DNA of 64,000 nt, taken from NCBI GenBank assembly GCA_018292915.2, contig JACVVK020000221.1, positions 637,501-701,500 of the forward strand. Direction: 5' to 3'. The notes beneath the pieces were generated by a model. That model was not told the DNA's origin. It saw nothing but the letters and a program-made list of their open reading frames with translations, and made no database searches. Shown piece by piece: positions 1 through 32,299 of this stretch. Source of the stretch: Batillaria attramentaria. Taxonomy: Eukaryota; Mollusca; Gastropoda; Batillariidae. The translations under genes were made by a program, and so were the position numbers. The stretch's first letter is position 1; each line of letters begins with the position of its first letter.

Positions 1-2
1 CA

Positions 3-35
<33 letters not shown>

Positions 36-94
36 TAGCTAAGCAATCAATGAAGTGATCTATCAGAGACATACATACATCATCTCTATGACTT

Positions 95-345
95 GAAGAC
101 AAATGGTTCGGTAAGCAGTGAAAACCTGCCGCTGCTGAGCGCTAGTTAATGTGCAAACCTCCAGCCTGCTATTCACTCTGGTGCGTGCGACAGTATTTTT
201 TTTAGTTTTTTCCACGCGACCGGCCACCGCCTACTCTTCTTTGAAAGATGGACGTGGGATTTATAGCGTGGTATTTGTGGGTGCGTGTGAACACGGTGGC
301 GGGACAGGTACCGTAAACGAGTCTGCAGGTAATTTTGGAAACGTT
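95..345 (-). mobile_element. SINE-D fragment
   Basis: Body only: GTGCAAACCTCCA, CTGCTATTCACTCTGGTG and AAAGATG(G/A)ACGTGGGATTT match the 39635-40022 element. Confidence 0.7.
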
Positions 346-435
346 TTCTGTACCTTTGTGTTGACACCCTAACGCACTTGCGAACTGTGTAGTACACACC
401 ATTCAGATACCGCGATGGTTCTACCACGCTGACGG

Positions 436-552
436 GGAGCCGGGGTGGCCGAATGGTAGAGCGTTGGACTTCTAATGCTCGGGTCGTGAGTTCGTATCCC
501 GGCTGGGGCCAAATATTTCTGCTGGCGTTTTCATCGTTGCCCCGTCTTTGTA
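436..552 (+). mobile_element. SINE-A copy, 5' part (tRNA-like head)
   Basis: Head GGTGGCCGAATGGTAGAGCG (A box) and GAGTTCGTATCCC (B box), then the CAAATATTT body; truncated in the GTCTTTG region before a poly-C/poly-A tract. Faces the copy at 641-816. Confidence 0.85.
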
Positions 553-640
553 ACGAGCTGACCCCCCCCCCCCCAAAAAAAAAAAAAAAAAAAAAATCCA
601 TGTGCAGCATGCTCGTAGCGCGGGGGGAGTGGGAGGAGGG

Positions 641-816
641 GTGGGTGGGGTGGGTGTTTGGGGATTTAACGTCCTTTTCCACCACATACGGGTGGTATCA
701 ACGACGGGGCAACGATGAAAAAGCCAGCACAAATATTTGGCCCCATCCGGGATACGAACTCACGACCCGAGCATCAGAAGTCCAACGCTCTACCATTCGG
801 CCACCCCGGCTCCCCA
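641..816 (-). mobile_element. SINE-A copy, full length
   Basis: Complete in reverse: GGGTGTTTGG tail, TTAACGTCCTTTTCCACCAC body, tRNA-like head ending GGCTCCCC. Together with 436-552 it forms an inverted pair. Confidence 0.88.
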
Positions 817-1654
817 GGGAGTGGGTGGAATAACTTTGAACTAAAACAGAAAAAAGGGGGGGTGGGGTGAAGAAGCGGGGGGGGGGGGAGGAAGGGGGAA
901 GGAGGGAGGGGGCGGAGTCTGCATCAAAACTTTGAGAAAAGATGGGTCTTCAGGTGGCTCCTGAAAGCCTCTGTGCAGGTGCTGGATTTCAAGTAAGGCG
1001 GCAGAGCGTTCCGCACAGCAGGGGGCAGAACACTGTTTCTACTATGTTTATACTGTTCCTGGAAGGACTGTTTCTACTATGAAGGGCCCGCACTCATCAT
1101 CTCTGAATGACAATGTTTCTACTGTGTTGGCATTTCCCATCTGGATGACTACAAGTACAAAGTGGAGACTTTCTCAGTTCCTGCACAAACTTACCCTGCC
1201 CTGCCTGGTTTGGACTCAAATGGAAGTCCATGTGGGCCACTTTGCTTTGTCGTTTCATTTTGTTGATTCTTGTTCGTGTTCAGTTCGTCAGTAGCTTGGA
1301 TTTTGCGATGTTTTGTGTCCACTCTCGCAAGTCATTTGCTTTTATTGCATCTAGACGCCATATACATGTGCTTTGATCACATATGACGTCAAACACACTT
1401 GACGTCACACCAGTATCCAAAACGAACAAGAAGTCAAAGGTATTTGAACATATGCATCGCGTCAGTGTGTGGAGGTTCTATTTTTCTGTGTGTTCAGTAC
1501 AATAGCGTCATTGGTTCAGTACATTGCCCAGGTAAACGCATCGTTTAGGCCGGTATGCTTGGAAACTTTGAATCGGCGCAGACTGAACAGTGTTCAGTTG
1601 AGCAGTTTAGCTAGAGCACATCGCTGTCTCTTTCTCCGTAAATTGCGTATTAGA

Positions 1655-1656
<2 letters not shown>

Positions 1657-1737
<81 letters not shown>
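1657..1737. repeat. (CA)n microsatellite
   Basis: About 40 uninterrupted CA units. Confidence 0.97.
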
Positions 1738-1739
<2 letters not shown>

Positions 1740-2764
1740 AGCAACAAGACTGCAAAACTGAAAGCAAGAACCACGCGAGCTTTACTCTCAAAAACCTGTA
1801 TACAATTTATCTTGTGCACAATAACCCAGATCGTAGCATTTCTCCCGCTCCAACATTAGACAGTTAAAATGTGGGCTCAAATATACACGCGTCATATCAC
1901 AATACATCATATCACATCAATGGATGGCGTCAAAATAATAATAGATCAGTTCTTAAGGCGGTATGCTTGCTTAGCGATGAGCTCCGTAGATGGAGCATTA
2001 AAATACAAATAGATTCATTAACAACAACAACAACAACGATGACGAAACGGAGATTAGCATCTAAATACAACAACAACAACAACAAGAACAACAACAACAA
2101 CTAAACGGAGATAAACATCTAAATACATCGTTTACCAACATCAGTATCACAGTCTTCAAAACACGTAACACGTAACACATTATATATTACAAAATAGACA
2201 TTCAGTGTGGTACATGATCAGCGGGAAATAGGCTGCAAAAGAATCGGTAAATCATACACAGAAGGTAATTAACGAAAGTGCACTAATATGATATGGGCGA
2301 CCAGGTACAAATATGGCAGAATATCCAGAATAAGACATAAGACATAAGACATTTATTAAATTTCCAAAAGAGGAACATTGTTTTGTGGTCTCTCATAAAA
2401 ACATAAAACATGCCAAACACTCACTCATACGGCCATGCACACTCATTCCATTCTAAGCAACCATCAGATGACGCTGCATGCATATGAATGAAATACAAAT
2501 GAAATAACATGAATGTAAAAAAAAAAAAAGAAAAAAAAGTGAAAGACGTAATTGGATCACACTGTATCGCTGTTTCTGCTAAGGTAATAATTAATATACA
2601 CACATTGAGCCCAGTCGACATTGTATCATTGTATTTGATCAATCATGAAAGAAAACAAGCGGTCAGATAAAGGAAACAATACACGTGAAAAAGATATAAA
2701 AACTGTTTTCTGAATCAGTAAACGATACATTAAATCTGATGTGCGCAATGACATAAAAGAGATT

Positions 2765-2770
2765 TTTATT
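2765..2770 (-). promoter_or_regulatory. Possible polyadenylation signal of the TMC gene
   Basis: AATAAA on the minus strand, about 550 nt past the TMC stop codon. Position only; no transcript evidence, and another AATAAA lies further on near 2352. Confidence 0.3.
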
Positions 2771-3322
2771 TAATCTCTTGTATTATGCAAGATGAACGTG
2801 ACATTAAACATGATAATTATTACAAGCAGAATGCTAGAACGAGAAAAGTATGAAGCAAGCTTACTCTCGAATCAGACGACCTATATGAGTTTATCACATA
2901 AGCGTATTTGCTGTACGCGTCAGCTGAGGAAAATCACGTCATTCGCGCGTCACCGAAACCTGGAGGTCATCTCGTCAGTCACCGAGTAACACTACTGGGT
3001 CTATAGTTTTCATGATTTCGACCGTAAGGGAGATTCAGTTTGGAAAACAGCAGAGTTTAAACCAACAACAGTCACAATATTAGGTTGATAATTATTAGTA
3101 TTATTGCAATGCGTGATAAACTGAGCATCTCTCTCTCTCCCTCTCTCTCTCTCTCTCTTTTCAAAGCAAAACAAAGGATCGTTATCGTTAAAGTTTTCTC
3201 TCTATCTCTCCCTTCCCACAACCACCACCTATACACCCCCCCCCCCCTCGACCCCTCCTGCATACAGCCAAAAACAACCATTAGCATCGTAGCCAGAAAT
3301 TCTAATTTCCTCGAACCCTGTT

Positions 3323-23064
<19,742 letters not shown>

Positions 23065-23518
23065 ATCCTAATTCAACGGCGATTGCAACAACTTGTATTA
23101 ACCCACTGAGACATGCAGCTGATGTTCCGGCCAGAACTAGAAGTCTAAGGTGCAGGTAATGATCTGACAACCAAGTCCAACAACAATGACGTTATTCTGC
23201 TTCGAGCAGACGGCGCGGCCTGAATGCATTGCCTGGACAAAGCGTGCGCTACAACAGACGTGAGAATTTACAGCCTACAGATGTCTGGCAACAATGAAGT
23301 GAAGGAAAGTAGTTAGCGCTCGTATCTCCCAAGGCGCGCCATATAACTTGTATGACTTTGTATGACTTCCTCCTTTGGTGTGTTGTAAATTTACAGACAA
23401 TACATATTATGCTGGTTATCACTTGATAGGAGCCATTGATGTCTATTGCCTTTTTTCGAATGTTTTCTGATTTTTGTTGTACAGCGCCTGGAGCTCATAG
23501 TTAGATTAGGCACTTTAT

Positions 23519-23574
<56 letters not shown>

Positions 23575-23576
<2 letters not shown>

Positions 23577-23637
23577 TACGTCAAGTTTTTCCTGTTGTAT
23601 CCTCTGCAGGCGGGGACCGGCAGACAGACAGACGGAC

Positions 23638-23688
<51 letters not shown>

Positions 23689-23856
23689 ATGACATTACGG
23701 TCATAAAGACATTAGACTGAAAGCGAACACATTATTACGAGAACGTTAACAGACAAAATGTACACGGCTGAGTCGAGTCAAGTGGCAGTACATGGACAAC
23801 ATAAAGACTGCTGGAGCAGATCATAGCGACATGAGGCCCAATACTTGCACAAGCTG
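23575..23856 (+). repeat. Dispersed repeat block upstream of TMC
   Basis: TTTACGTCAAGTTTTTCCTG, (GA)n, (GACA)n, then AGCGAACACATTATTACGAG and GACTGCTGGAGCAGATCATA. Highly similar to 51548-51833. Confidence 0.8.
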
Positions 23857-24169
23857 AATCAATATTAATTTAGTACGTCAACCGGCTAGTCGCTTCAACC
23901 AGTACTGGCAAAACGTTTACCCTTTCCCCCAGTCTGACACGGCACTTGTCCAAACTATGCTCCTTCACAAGTCAATATATAATGTAATTGTTGGAAAAGT
24001 TGTGCATTGATGTGCTGATGTTTTATAGGTAGCGCCTATGGCTTCAAAGTTCACCTATGAACTCATTATGTGTCAACGCTTTGCGATTTAGCAGATAACA
24101 AACCAAACGGTCGAAATCTGATGAGGTAGGTTATTTCATGATTATCGGCTTCATTTCATTTCATTTCAT

Positions 24170-24340
24170 GGGGACCCGGGGTGGCCGAATGGTAGAGCGT
24201 TGGACTCTCAATCCTCGGGTCGTGAGTTCGTATCCCAGCTGGGGCCAAATATTTGTGTTGGCTTTTTCATCGTTGCCCCGTCTTTGATATCACCCGTATG
24301 TGGTGGAAAAGGACGTTAAACCCCAAAACACCCACCCACC
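24170..24340 (+). mobile_element. SINE-A copy with target-site duplication
   Basis: Flanked by CATTTCATTTCAT at 24157-24169 and 24341-24353. Full length with CCCACCCACC tail. Confidence 0.9.
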
Positions 24341-24668
24341 CATTTCATTTCATAAAATAAAATACATGCACGAAAATTGCTCTCGACTAGTTGGCTACTG
24401 CATTGAACAAACGAGTGTTTTCTCTGCTGGCAAACGAGATCGCAAAATCGTAAACTACATTTAACTATAGCTGTTTTCGCCGAAAACCGCTCTACCGAAA
24501 CCCTCTGCAATATTACAAAGAAAAATGCATCATCCGGGTTTTTTTTTTTTCAAAACTAAAACCCATTTACCCACGCATTCAAAGTGTCAATATAAGACAA
24601 TCTAAGACACAACATTCGTACAGATTATTGTGGATGTTGATTCTGACTGCCTTTACCAAAGCATTCAA

Positions 24669-24849
24669 GGGTGGGTGGGGTGGGTGTTTAGGAATTTAAC
24701 ATCCTTTTCCACCACGTAAGGGTGATATCAAAGACGGTGCAACGAGAAAAAGGCCGGCACAAACATTTGGCCCCAGCCGGGACTCGAACTCACGACCCGA
24801 GCATTGAGAGTCCAACGCTCTACCATTCGGCTATCCCGGTTTCCCACCC
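24669..24849 (-). mobile_element. SINE-A copy with target-site duplication
   Basis: Flanked by AAGCATTCAA at 24659-24668 and 24850-24859. Confidence 0.9.
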
Positions 24850-24938
24850 AAGCATTCAAAATGGCAGCTTGCCGATATATTCGATGTGAGATACAAAAGC
24901 GTCGAAAATCATTTTTAAACTTGGATGCTGCTGAATAC

Positions 24939-25032
24939 ATTAACTCTTTGACGACGGAGCGCAATTTCTGACACACGATTTCCTATAGGAAATCGTGTGT
25001 CAGAAATTGCGCTCCGTCGTCAAAGAGTTAAT
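24939..25032. mobile_element. Perfect 94-bp palindrome, piggyBac-like miniature element
   Basis: Every base pairs about a centre at 24985/24986. Ends are TTAA followed by CTCTTTGACGACGG, like the TTAA target and CCCTTTG-type termini of piggyBac transposons. Confidence 0.65.
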
Positions 25033-25171
25033 TTTGTACTGCAGTGTTACCATTACACCCTAACAGACACCCCCTGCGCCCCTCCTTCTATTCCAAACAA
25101 CCCTCCTTTGGGACTAGTATTTAGTCCTGGTTTCGTACGGGCACCATAATAAAGCACTGTTGTTGTCATCA

Positions 25172-25454
25172 GGGCCCGCATGTAAAAGTCGGGGTTAGGG
25201 AGTTTAGCCCCGGGGTTAGTGTCTAACCTCGAACTAAACTAGCTCTAGGTAAATTTTTTTTTTTTTTTTTTTTGGTTGTTTTAAATCAGGAAGAGGTCCA
25301 TTCCAGCAAGGTGTCTATGCCGTTTTAGAAGGACTTTCGTCTTTCTTTCTTCGCTTCCTTTTTTATTTAATTTTGTTTTGGGGTTTTTTTTTGTCCTAGT
25401 CTGGCTTAGGCCCGTAGCCGTGGGTTAAATTAACCTCGAGTTCTACATACGGAT
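25172..25454 (-). mobile_element. MITE-1 copy
   Basis: TIRs GGGCCCGCATGTAAAAGTCG and (reverse) CCGTATGTAGAACTCGAGGT; no coding capacity. The only copy outside the zinc-knuckle gene. Confidence 0.82.
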
Positions 25455-26629
25455 CTGGGAAAAAACAGGGCACTCACAATAAAGCGCCTGTGTCGGAAAA
25501 CGACCTAAGCACCATGGACACTGTTCTCGTTTAGACCCTTTTGCCAGACAGTCTAAGTTTCGCTCGACCACCTTTGAATAGAGCACTCTTTTCTCATCTC
25601 TCTCCTGTACCCTGGGAACAACCGTAACCACAACGGTGTATATGTTTCACCCTATGGCCAAGAACCTCTCGCAGTACCATATACGGTCGATAGTCAGGGG
25701 TAGGGATCTTGCAAAACCTTAGTCACCAACACCAAGGTGCTTCACGCTAAGTGAATATACTCAATGACCCGTCATTGTCTGAGAGCAAGGGGCTTTTTTT
25801 TTTTTTTTTTTTGCAATTTCGCAATACGGCCTTCCTTTTGTGTAACCGTACATGAGTCATTGATTTAGGCGAAGCCTGTTTCTAGTTCTCCTTGAGTTTA
25901 GTTTCTTATGTCCTGAACACAGGACGTGCGCAGATTAGGTTTATTCAGTTTTGGGGGCTTGCCGGTTGAAACGGCAATTACATGGCGCCTGATTCGCACC
26001 TCCAGTGTTAATTGTTTAGTAAGCACTTCAAGTGTTATTGCAGGTGTTTGGGGAGGGGGGTGAGGGGGGAGTTTGGATGGCCCTAACGTGTTGAACTTGG
26101 AATCGTCAAAGAATGTGTAAGCGTTTTGTTTTATTCAGTCGAACCAAATTTGAGGGCTAGCACTGACGCCATAAAATCTGGAACCAAGGCAGACAATTTT
26201 CAGAGCATACAGACACCACAAGAATTATCTACCTTGTTTTTTATTTTATTATTATTTTTTTTTTTAAATTATAATCGGTGTTCGTCTTTGAATTCACTCT
26301 CATCAGAACACGGGCCCTTGCACTTCAAAGCGTATATAACTTGTACAATTAGGGAGACGCGTTTCAAGTCAGCACTGATTATTACAAGACATTGCGGCAT
26401 GTCCTACCAGTGTTTGAATTTGTTGGCTGTGTTCTCCTTCTTTTGAAATCACAGCACTCTCCCAGGTCAACTTCCCCGGCTACCCACAAAGTCAAGAGTT
26501 GTGTAAAGTTGTGTATGGTGTTATTTGCTCAGAAATGGGGCCGACTTGAGCTGGTTTTCTCGTCGTAAGTTTGCTTTCTCAATCTTAAGTATGATATCAA
26601 AGGAGAAAAAGTACAACTTTTTTTTTTTG

Positions 26630-26966
26630 GTGCCTCCAGCCCATATAACACGCGAGATGTACTCCACAGCTTTGTATACTCCCGGGCACTACCCGCTTTA
26701 AAGCTGGATGAACTCCCTCTAATTTCACCCAGACATACACCACCCTCACATGCCAGATTTACTCCCAAGCTGGAAACACTCCACCAGTACAACATATCGT
26801 TAGTCTGCATGTGGTTTAGACTAGAGGGAGTACTTCCAGCTTTTAAGCGGGAAGTGCCCCAGGGTATACAGAGCTGGGGAATACGTCCTACACGGGGATT
26901 CGAACCTACGACACAAGCACTGACAGTCCACTTCAGCTCGAACGATTGCGCTATCCCGGGTCCCCT
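26630..26966 (-). mobile_element. SINE-E, tRNA-headed repeat with internal inverted repeat
   Basis: The right end reads in reverse GGGGACCCGGGATAGCGCAA with B box GGTTCGAATCCCC. Inside, a plus-strand AGCTTTAAAGCGGG-type block recurs inverted (about 26690-26730 and 26820-26865). A single copy in the window. Confidence 0.55.
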
Positions 26967-27720
26967 CTGAAGTTCAGAAGACAAGCCTTAAGTTCATGCA
27001 AAACAACCATACCTGCTTTAGATTTCGACATCTTGTAGCAAGCTATTTCTCTTCAGCTGTCCTCAATACACAATCCTTATCTACATCACAGGACAGCAAT
27101 CCGCAAACAGATTCAGTCGGCACGGGTCAAAAACATCAGTTCTCGAACACCAAATGGTATGCTGCCGGCACTCGCAGACCTGTATGTAGCCTACTTCCAG
27201 GGATTACTTTCTTTGGTTAAACCCGATTAAGATGATCCCTGAAGTTGGCCGTAAAAACTGGGCAATGGAACTGGCATGCATTACACTGTGCCCTTGTGTG
27301 AAAAGCTAAGGTTCAAATAAAATGTTCAGAGGAAATCATTGCATACGTATTGTGCTTGGCTGTGGTGTCAGGACAAAATCTGTTTTGACAGTTTATTGTT
27401 GTTGTCGTCGTTGTCGTTGTTGTTGTTGTTGTTGTTGTTTGTGGAGGTTTTGTTGTCAATTCTTGTGTTTTCTTAACCTTCACCACCGCCATTTTCTGAT
27501 TAATTAACGAATAAACATTTAGATCAGAGCTCGCACAAAAGCCCGTGCCAGACACACACTTGCATGCATTTTGGCAGAGATCTCGTGCGCCTGGCGCAAG
27601 CAGTTAAACAGCGTATTTCAAAAGTGCAGGTACCAGCTGTATGTACATGTATCAAATGCTCGTGACTTCCAGGCGGTCGAAAAGGCGCGCGCAGATGCAC
27701 TTTGATTTCTGTATATAAAA

Positions 27721-27723
<3 letters not shown>

Positions 27724-27796
<73 letters not shown>

Positions 27797-27808
27797 CGCG
27801 TGCGTGTG

Positions 27809-27840
<32 letters not shown>

Positions 27841-27887
27841 TGTGTGCGAGCGATACCAGTGTTTCAGAGAAGTAAACATGTCAGTCG

Positions 27888-27952
<65 letters not shown>
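27724..27952. repeat. Facing (GT)n/(GTGC)n and (CA)n arrays
   Basis: GT array 27724-27792, GTGC units to about 27842, then CA array 27891-27952. Confidence 0.95.
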
Positions 27953-27953
<1 letters not shown>

Positions 27954-27962
27954 TGACAATAC

Positions 27963-27997
<35 letters not shown>

Positions 27998-27998
27998 G

Positions 27999-28175
27999 GG
28001 GGTGGGTAGGTGGGTGTTTAGGAGTTTAACGTCCTTTTCCACCACGTAAGGGTGATATCAAAGACGGGGCAACGAGAAAAAGGCCAGCACAAAAATTTGG
28101 CCCCACCCAGGATTCGAACTCACGACCCGAGCATTGAGAGCTCAGCGCTCTACCATTCGGCTATACCGGCTCCTC
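27999..28175 (-). mobile_element. SINE-A copy inserted in a (GA)n tract
   Basis: Flanked on both sides by GAGAGAGAGAGAGA, so the target was a simple repeat. Confidence 0.87.
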
Positions 28176-28818
28176 GAGAGAGAGAGAGAGAGAGAGAGAG
28201 AGCACGATTTACTACCGCCACCGAATACAAAGCATTCGTAAAACACCCGACGCAATTAAGCGTGCGTAACGGTCTGCCGCCGTCACAATCAGCCAAACCG
28301 TCCAGTAATAGAACTGTACCCGGCACCTGCCCGACCACTATTGTTTGCAGTAACCAAAACATTCCCCAGGTCTTAACACGAAAACAAACTGGTGTAATGT
28401 TTCGGTCTTTGAGACGCGGTAATTGAGAGTCTGACATTTATCTTCGGCCAACAACTGGTTCGTTCCCACGAAAGAGTAAACGACAGAACCGGATTCGGTT
28501 AATGCTGCGCAATGTGATGACAAATGCTCTGCTGAAATCAAGTCAAAGGAAAGAGAGGAAAAAAAAAAGAAAGAAAAAGAAACTCTGCCGCCGACAAAAA
28601 ACAAAAAACAAAAAACAACTTTCAAATGAATTAAACAGAGGCAGAGACGGCGTGTAGCTGATTTTCACATTGTGTTGTGCCAGCAACGTGAAATAAACGA
28701 TATATTTATATATGTATATTTTACCCGTTGAAGTCATTTTTTTTCATAGTACCGTAGACATTACTTTTTTTTTAAAAGTTCACTTGCTAGGTAAAGCATT
28801 TGACAAAACCTAAAAATT

Positions 28819-28982
28819 GCAAATAAAAGCGACATAAAAGGGACAGAAACCACTTAACTTTGACAAAGGACGGCACAGGCCAAGGTTTATGTCCTGAAGA
28901 AGGCGAAAGCCGAAACGATAGCCTGTGCCGTCCTTTGTCAAAGTTAAGTGGTTTCTGTCCCTTTTATGTCGCCTTTATTTGC
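28819..28982. repeat. Hairpin with 62-bp arms and hammerhead-like loop
   Basis: Arms 28819-28880 and 28921-28982 differ at one position. The 40-nt loop contains CTGAAGAAGGCGAAAGCCGA at 28894 followed by AACG. Confidence 0.7.
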
Positions 28983-29065
28983 TTAACTTGTAACCACTTC
29001 GCAGTCATTACCGTTTCCTTTTCTAAAAATTGCAGTTTTCTGGTGTTATATGCACAAGTAATACG

Positions 29066-29132
29066 TCTTTGATATCACCCGTATGTGGTGGAAAAGGACG
29101 TTAAACACCAAAACACCCACCCACCCACCCGC
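29066..29132 (+). mobile_element. SINE-A copy, 3' end only
   Basis: GTCTTTGATATCACCCGTAT through the CCCACC tail; head and first half missing. Confidence 0.82.
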
Positions 29133-30040
29133 AGGCACTCCAAGCAAAACCGTACCGAAAAGACAGGAAAGCTATAGCAGGTCCGGTTACTGCTGTATTC
29201 ATGCCCACGTGAGAAGGAAATGCACACCAGTGACACATCAGGTTCAGACAAGCACAATTGTACAGCTAGGGAGAAGGGGAGGGGAGGAGAGGGAGTGGGA
29301 GGGAGGGGGGGGGGGGCGGGTGTGTTATGATTGTTGTGGTGTAATTTGTCTTTAGAACACCACGAAGACTGATGATTTCAAATACTGAGGTATGAAACGC
29401 GAAAAGGTCAGTACAGTACAAATATATTAACTCACTCAGTCTTCCCTGGAATCCGGACCGCAAGGTTGGGTTGGCTTAGAGCTCGACTTATAGACAGCTG
29501 TTTTCCATACAAAACTATTTAATTTCTCGCTACTGTTTAACAGACCCGACTATAGCTGTATGATGATGATGATGATGACGACGGCGATGATGATGAAATC
29601 ATTGGGAAAATCCAATTCCTGTCTTTGGTGTACGCATAAATTATAAGGACGAACACATTTTGTACCGCGCACGAGTATTCCACGTTTCTGACTCTTTTTC
29701 GGTTTTTTGGCCCTGTATGTGAAAACAAGGCAAGATTAACAGTATCTTGACGGCTCCTGTCGCAGAAAACACGAGTATAATCAAAGCACAACACTCCCAC
29801 TGAGCCAAATTCAATCCATGCAGGCATAAATTAATTATGATTTTTTAAAAAAGAGATGCCACTGGTGCACAACCCCAGACTTACTTGGTAAGAACTGAGT
29901 TAACCGCGAACAAAACCAGCAGGCATCTGATGACCCACGCAATGACGTTTGCAAAACCTGAAGCTTGTCATCAGTAGATTCTTTGCGAACTCTGTAGAGC
30001 GAAATGATGCTGTGGTGACGGTAGGAGAAATATGTCTTCA

Positions 30041-30123
<83 letters not shown>

Positions 30124-30154
30124 CTGCTACTACTACTACTACAACACAGACACA

Positions 30155-30197
<43 letters not shown>

Positions 30198-30198
30198 A

Positions 30199-30266
<68 letters not shown>
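30041..30266. repeat. Compound (CA)n - (TAC)n - (CA)n
   Basis: CA at 30041-30094, TAC triplets to about 30142, and a second CA stretch with CAGACA interruptions. Confidence 0.95.
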
Positions 30267-30268
<2 letters not shown>

Positions 30269-30727
30269 ACTCTTACCTTTACGAGAAGTAGTGTTTGGTG
30301 TTTTCAGCAGCAAAGTCTTCCGTCACCATCCACGCACACACTGTAAATCTTCTTTTAGGGATCCGATCTTCAGACCCAAAAAGTGTCTCGTGGATTGTTT
30401 TCCCCCTTTCGTCTCGCTCTGACGACAGGGAGCACTGCGGTGTCAAAAAGCAGTCCAAGTCTAAGAAGGACATTCGGCTCCACTCACGCGCTAGCTCGGG
30501 TCCAATGTTTGTCTATTGGAGTAGACGCTTTTGAGGGTGGCCCCCCAAAGCTCTTACCCTCCTTTCAGTCATCGAACCGTTATGCTTATTCGAACAGTGT
30601 CCAGTTCAAACACACTCAGCATACCTGCTGAAATTCTATCCGGACAAAAAGAAGATTTTGGACTGTGGTGGGCGTTTGACAAAACGCCATAGCGCTCACG
30701 TGTCTTTTCTGACGCCTATGGTTTACA

Positions 30728-30856
30728 GGGTGGGTGGATGGGTGGGTGGGTGTTTGGGAGTTTAACGTCCTTTTCCACCACATACGGGTGATATCAAAGA
30801 CGGGGCAACGAGAAAAAGGCCAGCACAAATATTTAGCTCCAGCCGGGATTCAGACG
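30728..30856 (-). mobile_element. SINE-A copy, 5'-truncated
   Basis: Tail and body, broken within the B-box region at CCAGCCGGGATTC. Confidence 0.82.
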
Positions 30857-31252
30857 GGATAGAGAATCATAACAAATAACATAACACCCTCAGCATAAAC
30901 ATAACATCTGTTTGATGTTTGGTTTGGTCATCGACTTGGACTGTGAACTGAAATATCGCTGCACGTAAAATTAGCCTGGATTTCCGTAGGACCGTCACTC
31001 ATCGGTGAGCGAGGAGTCCGAAAAAAGCGCTGAAAGTCATAACCGTGTCTGCAGTGACCTCCTGTCGTTCACGGCTGAGTGGTCAGACCCTGGGCCACGC
31101 TGTCCATACAATCACGTCGAGACAATATCTTTTGTGTTGCCATCTTTTACACAGGCAGGTCAACCCGTAAACTCCCCCATTGTCACACCCCGTGGCGTGA
31201 CCTTACAACATACCTTGTGTTCAACATACGCCGTGTTCAGTGTTGTTGTTGT

Positions 31253-31291
<39 letters not shown>

Positions 31292-31366
31292 TTTAGAGGA
31301 GTCCTCGCCAATAATCTCGACTACTGGGGGCCTGTTTTAACTGAACGAGTCATTGCTTCTCCTTGG

Positions 31367-31370
<4 letters not shown>

Positions 31371-31448
<78 letters not shown>
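31371..31448. repeat. (GT)n microsatellite
   Basis: About 38 units. Confidence 0.96.
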
Positions 31449-31449
<1 letters not shown>

Positions 31450-31965
31450 AGTTGGCTATTCCTCTATGTTTTACTATTTAGATAGATATTACTAGATTTA
31501 GCAACGGCAGGTATGAAAATTGACTGTTTTTACGCTGTCTTCAACGAGCTACTAATTTCATTCTTGTTAAGCCAACTTATGTTTTAGAACAGTTTCGCTC
31601 CTGAGTGCGCCTGTACGCTCGAAATATTAAATCTGTATGATTAGTATAGCTATTTATGCGACACAATGTTGTTTACACTTAGCGCGAGTTTTCGAACATT
31701 GAAATTCTACGACTGTTGTTACACTACTGGAGCGCACAGTTTGTTCGAATGCGCGTCTGTTGGCTCAGTGCCAGCATTACAGACGTTGTCACTTATAGGT
31801 GTCTAAGTGGTTTGATGATAAATACCATACAAACAGCTCAGAAAAATCTGAGCATAAAAATGGTAGCATTAACTCGTTTACGTAACAAGAATTTCAAGAA
31901 GAGCTGTCTGGATCTGCTGGTGATTCTGTGAATTCAGGACACCTGGAAAAGGCAACGAGACTGAC

Positions 31966-31971
31966 TTTATT
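31966..31971 (-). promoter_or_regulatory. Possible polyadenylation signal of the mannosidase gene
   Basis: First minus-strand AATAAA I found beyond the stop codon and the tandem array. If used, the ~100-bp tandem repeat array would lie in the 3' UTR. Weak evidence. Confidence 0.2.
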
Positions 31972-32299
31972 TCACACGTCATTTGAAGCGCGCCGATTGC
32001 TATAGAATTATAATGGCCAGAGATTTCCTGTTTAAAGAGAATTGAACTGATTATATATCAGATGGGAAGAGAGACCTTCATTGTTGTAAAGCACAAGGAA
32101 AGAGGAAAGAAACTGGCCGAAACACAAAGCTGCAATGACACAGAAAATTAATTCTTTCCTTGAGCCGCAAAGAGGAAAAGGTCAGTTCGTTCCAGTTTAT
32201 ATAAAGCAACGATGAAGTGTTTTGCTCTGTAGTAAATAGCACCTGCGACAAAACACACCACCACTTATTATAGTCAGCGCTCGGTAATCACGTAATCAC

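Larger units (their letters stand above)
1..3322. other. 3' flank of the TMC gene, no further gene seen
   Basis: It holds (GA)n at 1-30, a SINE-D fragment (about 95-345), an inverted SINE-A pair (436-816), poly-A/poly-C/poly-G tracts, (CA)n at 1657-1737 and AT-rich unique DNA. Open frames here are short and repeat-derived. Confidence 0.6.

Noticed and set aside
453..833. Open frames across SINE-A copies ([14 protein letters not shown] and similar)
   Set aside because: The same peptide recurs at many SINE copies; it is a by-product of the tRNA-like head and body.
30295..30534. Possible gene in 30279-30631
   Set aside because: Overlapping open frames on both strands, no recognisable domain and no clear splice partners.
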